Positions 35,204-44,833 of a stretch of 64,000 bases of DNA are shown piece by piece (position 1 is the stretch's first letter; every line of letters starts with the position of its first letter). Location: NCBI RefSeq assembly GCF_000687475.1, contig NC_057318.1, positions 434,001-498,000 on the forward strand, written 5' to 3'. The position numbers were made by a program, and so were the translations under genes. Below the pieces are notes generated by a model that did no database searches, had not been told where the DNA came from, and saw nothing but the letters and a program-made list of their open reading frames with translations. This DNA is from Ustilaginoidea virens (taxonomy: Eukaryota > Ascomycota > Sordariomycetes > Hypocreales > Clavicipitaceae).

Positions 35204-36273
35204 GAAAAAAAAAAGGAAATAAGTAAAAAAGGTGAAAAAGAGGGAGAGGAGAGGACGTACCTCCTGTGATGATCATGACGGGGCCGGCAAAATTGCTCGT
35301 CGCAGGGGTAGAGCCGACGGTCAGCAGCTCGCCCACGGCGGCGGGCTGGCCAGTCTTGGTGGCGGCGTCGAGAATCTCGGGGTCAAAGTCGCCGGGCCCG
35401 AAGAAGTTGATGTGGACGCCGATGCTGTCCTTGGGCGCAATGTACCCCTCGGCGTAGTGGCGGGCCAGCAGGTCAATGTTCTTTACGGGTGAGAAGTGCC
35501 CCCCCAGCGCAAAGTAGGGCATGAACTGGGGAACCTGGCTGAAGCCGGTGAGGACGATGGCGTCGGTCACGTCGGGACGCATGGCCGACAGGCTGTAGGT
35601 CATGGCGGAGCCAAACGAGTGGCCCAGGTGGACGGTCCTGTTGAAGCGGCGCGGCTCGTCCCAGAGGGACCCGTTGCGGGCCAGCCGGGTGAGGGCCTCG
35701 AGGGCGGCCACCTCGAGGAAGAGCTGGATCTCGTTGACGGGGCCGCCGTGGGACGAGCGGCCGATGCCGAGACGGTCCCACGAGAGCGTCGAGTAGCCCG
35801 CGGCGACGGCCTCGGCGACGTAGCTGTAGTTGTAGTCGTTGAAGGGGAAGTGCCAGTAGCTCCGGTCGAAGCCGACGCCGTGCGTGAGGATCTGCAGCGT
35901 GTGGCCGGGGCCGTCGTCGGGCTGGCAGTAGGTGGCGGCGAGTCGGTAGCTGCCCGATACGGTCTCGTACTGTTGGACGCGCGAGGTCAACGGTCAGGAT
36001 GGGTTTATCTGTGATGGGAGATGAGCCTGCTGCGATGGGGGTGGGGGAGGCAGCGCTTGGCAGACGTACACCCTGGAGGAGGTCGGCAGTCTGGTTGTTG
36101 CCCGGCCGGCTGAGGCCGAGGAAGAGGTTGGTGACGTCAATTTCGGACGCGGGAGGCGGCAGGTTGAAGACGCCGTTGCGAGCGCTGATGGACACGGGGA
36201 CCGTCATATCCTCGCAGGACATGGCCGAGGCCACGGCCGCCGAGGCCAGACACAGCGCCAACGCGAGCTTCAT
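34905..36273 (-). CDS. Secreted alpha/beta hydrolase
   Basis: Extracellular serine hydrolase or esterase of the fungal alpha/beta-hydrolase family, 377 residues in three exons: 36273-36070, 35969-35261 and 35125-34905. Introns are 36069-35970 (GTACGT...ACAG) and 35260-35126 (GTACGT...TCAG); both joins restore conserved sequence (LLQGYETVSGSY and IITGDGDVPFCGGNC). The signal peptide MKLALALCLASAAVASA is cut near residue 17. Catalytic features: THGVGFDRSYW (oxyanion region), GHSFGS nucleophile (Ser about 186), Asp in GDGDVPFC (about 308) and His in GAGHNLNY (about 351). The second intron contains a GAAA microsatellite (35160-35205). The substrate is unknown; some relatives are annotated as lipases or hydrolases of secondary metabolites. 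Confidence 0.9.
35158..35216. repeat. GAAA microsatellite in an intron
   Basis: About ten GAAA units followed by an A-rich tail, entirely inside the second intron of the secreted hydrolase gene. Confidence 0.85.
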
Positions 36274-37476
36274 GGCTTGGTGCGACGGGAGCCCTTGGCT
36301 TGTAGGGACTGGTGTTTGGCGAGGAACGGAGCCGAGTCGACGCAAACGCGGGGATGGGAAGACAGTTTGCAGAGGGGTCAGAGCTGGCGCAAGCAACCGC
36401 CGGCACGAATATATACGCCAGGGGCGATGCTGGGCAAGACGCAGGACAGGGACCGTGTGTTGGGGGGGCCGTCTCGCGTGGTTTTTTAACATCATGTTGG
36501 GGTCATTTTCGACCACGCGCGACCCTCGGCCGGGTTCCTCAGTTTGCCAGCGCGGGTGAGGAAAGGAAGGGGCTTCGGCCGAGCGTCCAGTGAGACGGCG
36601 CAGTATGCCATGTCTACGACACCGACTCGACGTGTTGGCGCGACAGCAGGGCGGGGAGCGGGGGGGCAAGACAAGACGGTGGCGAGGAGGAGCGGTCGAG
36701 CGCGAGAGCACCAACCACCTTTGGGGGGGGGATTCTGTCGAGCGAGACGGTGTGGTTGGGCGGGCGACGGACAGCCACAAGCTGGCGAGCCTGGAAGCCC
36801 CGAGTATCGTCGGGTGGTAGTGACGGGAAGGGAGCCGGGCCGAGCCGCATTCAAGTTGAAGTAGGTGACGTTAAGGAGGTGAAGCAGAGGAAGCAGAGCA
36901 AGATGATCAAAGCGGATGAGACTTGCTGCTGGGCTTTGGTGGCGCCACTGCCATTGGCTGCCGCGGGGACCTCCGGTGGAGCTCAGAGCCAGGCCGTGTG
37001 TCACGTGACTGTCTCTCACGTGACACCCACACTGAGCGTATGTGTTGGGTGAGACGGGTGGCGGCGAGCGCACGAAAAGCTACAAGGACATAGGCAGCCA
37101 TGCAGTGCCACCGCTCTACCGTGCAGAATTCCTCGCTGTCACCGCGGCCCTCTCGTTGGTCCCGGTCCGAGGCCCGCACTCGGCCGTCTCCCCGTTCGGC
37201 CCCTGCGCCGACACGGCTGGGCTTGCGTCAACACGTCACGTCGCAGCGCGGTCAAAGATGAAAACGTCACGGTTCTCAACCCATCCATTTTACTACCCAT
37301 GCACTTGGTGCCATGTCCTCTTTTTTTTTTTTTTTTTTTTCTTTTTTTTCGTTTTTTTTTTGTTTTTTTCCCCCGCGGGTACCCAAAACACCTGCTCCGT
37401 AGCAAACCGCCCCTTCGCAAATCGCCTGGCATGGCATCGTAACACACAACAGAGCCCCCTTTCCCCCCGTCTTTCC
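36274..37476. other. Intergenic region upstream of the secreted hydrolase
   Basis: It carries the hydrolase promoter and the 3' flank of the first small secreted protein gene. Two CACGTG boxes form an inverted repeat near 37003-37026. A T-run of more than 50 bases with few interruptions lies at 37321-37367. The stretch 37185-37250 resembles 38505-38572 (see findings). No gene seen. Confidence 0.5.
37003..37026. promoter_or_regulatory. Inverted pair of CACGTG E-boxes
   Basis: GTCACGTGAC and CACGTGACAC are separated by seven bases and form a near-perfect inverted repeat. CACGTG is the classical site for fungal bHLH factors. It lies about 730 bp upstream of the hydrolase ATG and downstream of the small secreted protein gene, so its target is unclear. 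Confidence 0.4.
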
Positions 37477-37869
37477 CTACGGCAAAGACTTTGCTTGCTC
37501 CTGCGCTATCATGTCGGAAACCTTGTCCAGAAACGAGTTCATGTCGTCCTTTGTGACGGGATACTTCTCGTCGTTGCCAGATTCGGAAAGAGTAAGCACA
37601 ATGTTCGAGGCCGTTTCGTCTTGCCCTTTATTTACGTAGTCCAGCAACTTGATGCCATACAGGAGAGCCATCCACTCAAGCCGAGCCAAAGGATACAATC
37701 GCCACTTGGACGATACGTCGCTCGCGTACGTGTCCCTGACTGCCTGGTCGGGAAAAGAAGCCATGGATAAACGTAAAAGGTTGTCGACCGGCATTCGCTT
37801 ATACAGGGTGGAGACGGGCGCTGCTGTGGCGAGGCCAAAGGCTGCGGCGATGAGAATCATGGGCTTCAT
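37477..37869 (-). CDS. Small secreted protein A (tandem paralogue)
   Basis: Predicted secreted protein of 130 residues, intronless, of no family I recognise. The signal peptide MKPMILIAAAFGLATAAP is followed by VSTLYKR, a likely dibasic processing site. The mature part is alpha-helical in character with no cysteines, so it is not a typical disulfide-rich effector. It aligns over its length with the protein at 38771-39145: shared words include the AAP-STL--R pro-region, SFPDQAVRDTY versus SLPDKAAREVY, and KYPVTKDDMNSFLDKVS versus EYPVSKEQLDLFLETLS. The ATG at 37869 is taken because the signal peptide begins there and a TATATAG box lies about 95 bp upstream. Function unknown. Confidence 0.82.
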   Translation of the reverse strand: MKPMILIAAAFGLATAAPVSTLYKRMPVDNLLRLSMASFPDQAVRDTYASDVSSKWRLYPLARLEWMALLYGIKLLDYVNKGQDETASNIVLTLSESGNDEKYPVTKDDMNSFLDKVSDMIAQEQAKSLP

Positions 37870-38770
37870 CTTTGGTTTGGGGAGACTGGACAAAGGAGTC
37901 TGTTGGAGGCCAAGGTAGGCGCGGACCGTAGCCGTGGTCACGGTCACGGTTGGATTGGGATGGCTATATATGCCCTTTGCTCCGGGGAGAGAGGGGGGGG
38001 GGGGGCTCCGGCGGGACATGAACCTTTCGCTCTGGGGGTCTCCGATGCGCGTTCTGTGAGAGGAATTGGAATTCGCGGCGGGGAGTTAGTTGCGCGCACG
38101 AATAGGAGGGCCTCGGGGGCGAATTAAGCTCGCCCTTGGATGGATAGCCTTTGGCGGCGGAGAGGTCATTTACGCGCACCAATACGACCCTCGGGTGTGT
38201 CAGAGCTCGCATTAGCTTGGCCGTTTTTGGCGGCGACGACGTCCATGCCACGACGGCGCGATTCCGAAGCGTAAAGCTGTACAAGCTGCGCTATGCGACA
38301 TGTCGCGGTTCCCGCGCCTTTCGGTTGGCAACAAGTAAACTGCAGCGTCGCCTGATGCTCTCACGTCCAAACACCGCGCCTGATCCTACGATGCCCGTCA
38401 CGCTCGAGTGGAAAGCCGTGTTTCGTGCCGTCCAGCCAAAGCACCGGTCCCCGGCCAGGCCAGCCGTGGGTGCCCGGCCAGCACCTCGCCGTCGCCGCTT
38501 CCGCTTCGGTCCCCTGTGCCGACATGGCTGGGCCTTGCCCGCCCAACACGTCGCCGGCGCAGCTCGCTTCGTGGCGAACGCCATTGTTCCCAAATAACCT
38601 TTGTTACTATGACTGGCTTTGCGCATGCCCCCCCCCCCCCCCCCCCGGTGAATCCATACAGACGCCGCTCCGAACCGAACCGCAAACGCCCCTTGTAGGA
38701 ACCAATCGCAACAGCCCTCGAGTTTCCCCCGTTAAACCCCCCCCCCCCCCCCCCCCCCCCGCCTTCTCTC
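37870..38770. other. Spacer between the two small secreted protein genes
   Basis: It includes the promoter of gene A and the 3' flank of gene B. Two C-runs (about 38628-38646 and 38739-38760) and a G-run (37993-38004) occur. The 38505-38572 stretch resembles the 3' flank of gene A. Confidence 0.5.
37964..37970 (-). promoter_or_regulatory. TATA box of small secreted protein A
   Basis: TATATAG on the minus strand, about 95 bp before the ATG at 37869, a normal spacing for a fungal core promoter. The paralogue has a matching box at 39235-39241. Confidence 0.6.
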
Positions 38771-39145
38771 TCACCTCCAATCCATCTGCTGAGAGAGCGT
38801 CTCCAGAAATAAATCCAGTTGCTCCTTGGAGACCGGATACTCCTTGCTGTTGGCAGAGTTGGCCAGGTCAAGTATAATGTCCGAGGCCAGTTCGTCTTCT
38901 CCTCGATTTATTATGTCCTGCAACCTCGCGGCGTACTCGTGGACCATGACGGGAAGCCGGCGGGCTCCGGGCAAAAAGGCTCGCCAAAAGGTCCACACGT
39001 TGCTCTTGTACACCTCCCTGGCTGCCTTGTCAGGCAAAGAATTGGCGGATAATTCCAACAGAGGGTCACGCCGAAATAGAGTGGAAGCAGGCGCGGCGAC
39101 AGCGAGGCTCGCAAGGGCTGCGGCGACAAGAATATCGGCCTTCAT
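38771..39145 (-). CDS. Small secreted protein B (tandem paralogue)
   Basis: Predicted secreted protein of 124 residues, intronless, paralogous to the one at 37477-37869. The signal peptide MKADILVAAALASLAVAAP is followed by ASTLFRR, a dibasic site at the position of LYKR in the paralogue. The mature part again lacks cysteines. Conserved words are the SLPDKAAREVYKSNVW region, the ASDIILDLANSANSKEYPVSKE region and a Phe-Leu-Glu C-terminal helix. The ATG at 39145 marks the signal peptide start; upstream in-frame codons lack coding character. A TATATAT box lies about 92 bp upstream. The pair probably arose by one segmental tandem duplication. Candidate secreted effector or self-propeptide; function unknown. 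Confidence 0.82.
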   Translation of the reverse strand: MKADILVAAALASLAVAAPASTLFRRDPLLELSANSLPDKAAREVYKSNVWTFWRAFLPGARRLPVMVHEYAARLQDIINRGEDELASDIILDLANSANSKEYPVSKEQLDLFLETLSQQMDWR

Positions 39146-39234
39146 CTTGGCAGAGGCGGAAGACTGGACTAGATAGACAATGGTGATTGGAGCGGATATA
39201 GGCCTCGGGGGAGCATGGTTGAAGTGGGTTAGCC

Positions 39235-39241
39235 ATATATA
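39235..39241 (-). promoter_or_regulatory. TATA box of small secreted protein B
   Basis: TATATAT on the minus strand about 92 bp before the ATG at 39145, in the same relative place as the box of gene A. Confidence 0.6.
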
Positions 39242-39289
39242 GTGTATCGATGCCTTTGGTTGTCGTGGCAGCTTGGACGCTTCGCTTGG

Positions 39290-39331
39290 ATGCAGCGTGA
39301 TGCAGCGTGATGCAGCGTGATGCAGCGTAAT
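39290..39331. repeat. Tandem GATGCAGCGT repeat
   Basis: Four consecutive 10-bp units GATGCAGCGT with slight change in the last copy, about 150 bp upstream of small secreted protein B. Confidence 0.85.
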
Positions 39332-39413
39332 CATTTGGCGTCGGCTATTCCAGTTTTTACTAACGCTTGTCGCACCATGCTAGCCACTTACTTAGTAAAC
39401 GTCTCAGGCTTTA

Positions 39414-39866
39414 GGCCGTGATCCAAGTAAGTGCGCCTGGCGCGCAAAATCGGCGCACTCGGCATAATTCCTGGCGCTTTACCAGAATTAGTAAGGGCTT
39501 ACAGCACAATCTTATAGAAGCGTCCCAGAAGACTATAAATCCTGTTAAACCCAGCCCTGTTCACGATCTATCGCGCTAGCAGGGGCCGCTTATATGCCCT
39601 GTAAAAGGAATAGTTGCCAAGAAAGTGCGCCAAATTGGCGCGCATCGGCAGGACGCCAGCCAGTGTTTAGCGCAGTCTTTCGAATTTGGCGTGCTCCGTA
39701 CTCCGTACTCTCTGCATAATAAATAGAGCCTTATTAACAAAAGTAGTATTGCGCTGATAGAAAGGGTATCTATCGATTGTATAAGCTCTTGTCACCACTT
39801 AATTCATAAGTCATGTATCTCGAGGCGTACTCGAGTGCACCAGGCGCACTTACTTGGATCACAGCC
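39414..39866. mobile_element. MITE with 27-bp terminal inverted repeats and TTA target duplication (PIF/Harbinger-like)
   Basis: A 453-bp non-coding element. The left end begins GGCCGTGATCCAAGTAAGTG and continues CGCCTGG; the right end is its reverse complement apart from one base (GGCTGTG in place of GGCCGTG). TTA stands directly outside both ends (39411-39413 and 39867-39869). Three-base TWA duplications and termini starting GG are the hallmark of PIF/Harbinger elements and their Tourist-like MITEs; that family assignment is inference. Inside are further GTGCGCC and GGCGCGC words near 39430-39460 and 39620-39645. The interior is more AT-rich than its flanks. It has no transposase. Confidence 0.8.
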
Positions 39867-41445
39867 TTATAGTGCCTGCGCCCAGTTGAACACTCGTTCG
39901 CGCGAAATCCATCTGTTTGTCCCTTTTTTTTTATTCTTTGGCCCTTGTCGAACCGTTTTCAAAGCGCCACGGCAGACTGCCGGCCCAACACCCAGGCAGA
40001 GCCTGCGTCAAGATTGATTGGCCTGCAGAATCCTCGGTCATGCTGCTGCTGACTGTGTCTTGTACGCGGTCCGAGTTCTAGAGCACCCCAGGGACATGGT
40101 TCGGAAACAGTGCGTGGCAAAGCGATCTAGAGCATCTATCTGCGCCGGTGTGCGGCAGGGCCGAACGCAGGTCGAGTCGGGCAAGAAGCCCCTTGCGATT
40201 CGCGATCTGGCCGTGGCAACGATTAGCAGGAGTCCTGGGTGCGTAACAGCAAAGGCAGGCCGGCAGCGATTCCTCCTTGGAGATGTACTTTTGCCTCTGT
40301 ATGTGAGCAGCGCCGCGCGGAATAGCTGGGTGTCCCGTCCCGGCTTGCCACGCTGTCCAGACAGACACGGCCGGCCACGTCTGTGGACGACCGCAGCGCG
40401 GCTACCGGGCCGTGCGGACGAGACCCGAGTTGTCTGCGCAAAAGACTCGCACCTGTTGGCCATCTTGGGGCGTTCTTGGAGTAACCTCGGCGCCGGACTG
40501 GCATCGCCATGCCGTGCCTTGAATCTTGTCCTTTGATGGCCAAGAACCATGCGCGGTATTTTGGGCTTCGGGAAGTCCCGTGTCGACGGTGCTGCCACAG
40601 CTGAGCGGCGTCTGAATTCCAAAGACAACCTGCACGACCAGACCAGCTGCCGTGCCGTCGCAGGTATTGCCTTGTTGAAAGCAAAACGTGTGGGCAGTCC
40701 ATCTCACAAGGTGCCCGAGACTGCACCTACAACAACAACAACAACAACAACGGGGTCTCAGCAGAACGTCTGCAAAAGATGGAAAGCCGCCCTCGAAGCG
40801 GCATCTTGCCCCCCGAAGGGACAGGTTGCCGCATAAATGCATCCTGCGCCAGGCAGGGCAGCTCGCACAGTAAGAGCAAACTCCGGCTAATGTCGAGGAC
40901 TAGGCTGTGCTCAGCTGGGCAGGGATTGCGCTTCGTGCCTCGGCAGGCGCCTCAGCTGCACCCTGGCAAATCTCAACACGAGCGATAAACCGTAATAGAC
41001 GAGCGTGCGCTCTGTGCCGCTCAACGGCTGCCCGTCCACGTTTGGCACGCGACGCCCAAGAAGAAAAGAGGAAAAAAAAACAAAAAAACAAAAAAAGAAG
41101 GACCTTGCTTGCTGGGGGGAAAGGGAACAGTTTGACGGAAAACGCAACGGCCGGGTCGAGGGCCTCCGCTTCCGACTCGGGCGCAAATGCCAGCGGCCAA
41201 CTCTTCAAGGAGACAACTCCGAGGGGGGCTAGGGCCTCGTCCCGAGACAGCAATCTGCCGACGACGGGATGCAGCCATTGGGGGTCCGGGTGCTTGCGGA
41301 AAGGCCCGAGCAGTCACCTCGACGTCGCGGTGGGCACGCACGCCGCCACCATAGGGGGCCAGCATCCCGATCCCAGCAAAGGGGGCAATGGAGATTTTGC
41401 TCTCACGCCGCCACCCCTTTTCCTCTTCGTTGCAAAGAGACTGGG

Positions 41446-41604
41446 AATACGCTGCCGCGGCCGATTACCAACAGAGGCGGAAACAAACTCAGTTTGAACG
41501 CGCGGAATTTTTTTTTCGAAAGTTTTGGGAATACGCACCGCGCCGATTACTGACGGAGCGCCGACGAGCAAACTCAGTTTGAACGCGAGGAGCCTCGGTT
41601 AGTT
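41446..41604. repeat. Direct tandem duplication of about 83 bp
   Basis: Two adjacent units each run from GGGAATACGC through GCCGATTAC and CAAACTCAGTTTGAACGCG to AGTTTTGG. They have diverged by substitutions and small gaps. Non-coding. Confidence 0.75.
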
Positions 41605-43087
41605 TTGGACAAAGGCGGGCTAGGCTGGCCTGCACGTTTCAGCATCGGGGAAGGGGGGACAGGCTGATGAAGCTGGGCATTCCTGGACCACTAGATGGGA
41701 GTCGGCCTTGGCATGGCAGGGCGGGGGGGGTTTTGCTCCCATGAAGCCGGGCGTGAAACCCGGCGGCGGGCCGGAAGCGTGCCGCTGGGAACGGGCTGCT
41801 GCTCGCCTGTGCCGAGGCGGGCGTCGACGTCGACGCCGAAGTGGACGGGACGGGCTCCCCAAGGGGAAGGCTCTGGCTTGCCGAACCTGCGCCGTTCTCC
41901 TTGCCTGCCCCACGCATGAGTCGAGTGGCAAACGTTGGCTATGTCGGTTTCGTCGTCGTCGTCGCGCGCATGACAACCGGCGGCGTTTCAAACATAAGCC
42001 AAGGGGGGGGGGGGCGCGTGTTGACGTGCCCATGTTCCCGAGCCCTGGGCAATCTTGACCGAGCCATGGCATTTTCAGACAAGGCAGTCAAAAAGGGCCG
42101 GCAGGGCAGCCGCTTGTCGAATCCACCGCCCACATGCATCACAATCACAGCCAAGCCGGCAGCAACTCGGGGCACTCTCAGCTCTCAAAAATGTCAAACC
42201 TCTCGCCAGATCGACCACCCTGGCACTCGATCGACACGACGATGCCAAAGTAGTTTCCCCGCCCCCAAGGACCATGTAAACGTCTTGTTCGAAAGATGAA
42301 CCTCGGGCGCTGGATCCCCAGTGCCGGGACGAGGTTTGCGTCGGTGGCCAGCCAACTCGTCTCGTACTTTGGCATCATTCATCACCCTTTTGATGACAAC
42401 GACGCGAGTGCGTTGAAACCCGGCTATATGCCGTGGCAGGTGACCATGGAAGCAGAGCCCGGGGGGGGCGCACTCGTCTCGAAGCAATGGGGCTCTACCG
42501 CTGAAGGAGGTCAAGGGTAAATAACCTGTCGTCATGCGGCGGTTCTGTTTAGGGTTGATTAGACCCTCGAGGCGCAGTGTTTCTGGGCCGGCGTCAAGAA
42601 CGCAACCATCCGACAAACATGCAAACAAGCAAACCGGCCAACAGCCAGCCGAGAGGTTTACTAATTCGGCCTGCTGCCGTTTGACAGTTCCTCCCCCTGC
42701 GGCTGGTTCGGCTTGTACTATGCACGCCGTCCCCGTTTCGGGCTGACACTGGGTTCCCCAAAACGAAACATCGCAGCCTGGCATAGCCCTGCCCATGACT
42801 ATGCCGCGGCCTCTGGAAGGCGCATTCTGGAGCTTGATGAATCGCATCACGGAGAGCAATGGCCGTGGTTATTCCCGCAGCAAGGCATTATAGACCCGGC
42901 AAGTGTTGGGCCGTCTCATCAGCAGTGCGGTCGTCTCGACAAAACGTTTAAAAGGCACGCCCCCGTCTTGGTCTGGTCCGGTCCGGTCCGGTCTGGTCTG
43001 GTCTGGCGAGCAAACAGAACCGGGGCTTGCTTGTTTCTGCCGTGGCACTCGCACGCGTCGCCTTTGCACGCTTCCTCAACCAGGCTC

Positions 43088-43147
43088 GGAGCACCAACTT
43101 GGAGCACCAACTTGGAGCACCAGCTTGGGGCACCAACTTGGAGCATC
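43088..43147. repeat. Leader minisatellite GGAGCACCAACTT upstream of GH62
   Basis: Four 15-bp units (GGAGCACCAACTT plus two bases, one copy with GGGGCACC) and a partial fifth end eleven bases before the GH62 start codon, so they are probably transcribed in its 5' leader. Confidence 0.8.
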
Positions 43148-43157
43148 AGCCATAGCC

Positions 43158-44183
43158 ATGCTGCTCTCGCTGGCCTGGCTCGGCGCAGTCGCCGCCCATG
43201 TCATTGCTCTTTCCCCCGTCGACTCGGGCTCCCAAGCCTCCCTGCCAAGCTCCTTCTCCTGGACATCCAGCGGTCCAATCATCGGCCCGCGCGACGACGG
43301 CCACGGCGTTCGCGCCATCAAAGATCCCTCCATCGTGTACTACCAGGGCCGCTATCACGTCTTCGCCAGCGCGCCGACGTCGTCAAACTTCAACCTCGTG
43401 TACCTCAGCTTCACCGACTTTGCGAGCGCCAAGAACGCAAAGTTCCACTACCTGGAGCGGACCCGCATCGGGCGAGGATACCGGGCCGCCCCGGAAGTCT
43501 TGTACCACCGGCCTCACAAGCTCTGGTACCTCGTCTACCAGAGCGCGGGCCCGACCTTCTCTACCAACGCGGACATCGGCGACCCTAGCGGATGGTCTGC
43601 CCCGCGCTCCTTCTACGCAGGCACGCCAGCCACCGTCCGGAGCAACAAGGGCAACGGGTCGTGGCTGGACTTTTGGGTGATTTGCGACGGCGAGTACTGC
43701 TACCTGTTCTCGTGCGACGACAACGGCCACCTGTACTGCGCCAAGACGTCCATCTCCGACTTCCCCAGCGGCATGAGCGAGCCCGTGATTGTGCTCAGGG
43801 ACGAGAAAATGGCCCTGTTCGAGGCATGCAACGTGTACAACGTTGGGGGATCCTACTTGCTCATCGTCGAGGCTGTTGGCAGAGACGGCAACCGCTACTT
43901 CAGGTCGTGGACGGCCGAGACGCTGTCCTCGCCGTGGAAGCGGCTGGCGGACACGGAAGCGAACCCGTTTGCCCGCCACAGCAACGTCCAGTATCCGACC
44001 AAGCCGCCGTGGAGCTTGAGCGTCAGCCATGGAGAGGTTGTCCGCAGCCGCGTTGACGAGACTCTGAGCATTGACCCTTGCGGGATGCAGTACCTGTACC
44101 AGGGCCTGCCTCACAGCAAAGATTTCGGCAACTACAACACTCTGCCGTGGCAACTCGGTCTACTTAACCAAACAAACTGCTAG
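43158..44183 (+). CDS. GH62 alpha-L-arabinofuranosidase, secreted
   Basis: Secreted hemicellulase that removes arabinofuranosyl side chains from arabinoxylan. 341 residues, intronless. The signal peptide is MLLSLAWLGAVAAHVIA. GH62 marks in order: GHGVRAIKDPSIVYYQGRYH with the probable catalytic base Asp (about 56), FNLVYLSFTDF, AKFHYLERTRIGRGYRAAPE, the LWYLVYQ strand, GSWLDFWVICDG with a second conserved Asp (about 171), YLFSCDDNGHLY, FPSGMSEPVIV and MALFEACNVYNV with the probable acid Glu (about 221). No carbohydrate-binding module is attached. The ATG at 43158 is the one that opens a signal peptide; the longer upstream frame runs through a minisatellite. A Zn2Cys6 gene occurs in the window but 37 kb away. 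Confidence 0.95.
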   Translation: MLLSLAWLGAVAAHVIALSPVDSGSQASLPSSFSWTSSGPIIGPRDDGHGVRAIKDPSIVYYQGRYHVFASAPTSSNFNLVYLSFTDFASAKNAKFHYLERTRIGRGYRAAPEVLYHRPHKLWYLVYQSAGPTFSTNADIGDPSGWSAPRSFYAGTPATVRSNKGNGSWLDFWVICDGEYCYLFSCDDNGHLYCAKTSISDFPSGMSEPVIVLRDEKMALFEACNVYNVGGSYLLIVEAVGRDGNRYFRSWTAETLSSPWKRLADTEANPFARHSNVQYPTKPPWSLSVSHGEVVRSRVDETLSIDPCGMQYLYQGLPHSKDFGNYNTLPWQLGLLNQTNC

Positions 44184-44833
44184 CAGTTGGCACCGAAGCC
44201 CAGCCGAGACTCTGCGGGCAAAGGGGGACTCTACCGCTCGACTGAGCTTTTTTTTTTTTTTGCTCTTTTTTTTGTTTTTTTAATCGTCTTTTCTTTCCGC
44301 GTGGACGGTGGCCGAGGTGTGCTGATTGTGATGCGGCTCTGCATATTATCTGTCGTTGTAGATTCCTCAGGGAAAAGTAGTAGCTATTCGCAATCGGCAG
44401 CATCAGATATCCTGATGAGGCGGGGCGGAAACACGAAAGGCTTGATGATGATGATGGTGATGGTGATGGTGATGATGATGATGATATGGAAAGACTAGAA
44501 CGTTCCATGAGCGGCGCCACCTTGCAGGCCGTCAACAGGTCGGTGTGGCGTTCGCCGCCCTAGCCACAGGGCACAGAACAGAGCACGGCCTTGCTGTCCA
44601 TCCTCGCGCCGACATACGTCACTGACTTTCAACTTCCAACTTTCAACCTCCAACCTCCAACTTCCCAATATCCACTTCCCACTTGTCAAGTCGCGGATGA
44701 CAGAGGAAAAACCCTCGTCTTCCCTGCACGCGCCGCTGCTCACTTTCGCGACTTGATCCTGCTCCACATTCCATGAGCTCGCCATAAGAAAGCCACCTCC
44801 GACTCGCCCTTGTTCCTCACCCTCATCGCGCTC
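44184..44833. other. Spacer between GH62 and FIT2-like genes
   Basis: 3' end of GH62 and promoter of the next gene. A T-run lies at 44249-44281, a GATGGT/GATGAT microsatellite at 44443-44485 and an AACTTCCAACTTTC-type tandem stretch at 44628-44669. No gene seen. Confidence 0.45.

Larger units (their letters stand above)
39867..43157. other. Gene-poor interval, 3.3 kb
   Basis: Short open frames on both strands have no recognisable domain and I do not support any as a gene. Present are a CAA microsatellite at 40729-40752, an A-rich tract at 41067-41099, a roughly 83-bp direct tandem duplication (41446-41604), a G-run at 42004-42013, a GGTCTGGTCC array at 42968-43007 and the GH62 leader minisatellite (43088-43147). 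Confidence 0.5.

Noticed and set aside
40018..40628. Overlapping open frames on both strands (172 and 196 residues)
   Set aside because: Arg/Pro/Ser-rich composition expected of non-coding GC-rich DNA; no domain or splice context.
42194..42859. Minus-strand frame of 221 residues
   Set aside because: No recognisable domain or signal; lies in a repeat-rich interval next to the GH62 promoter.
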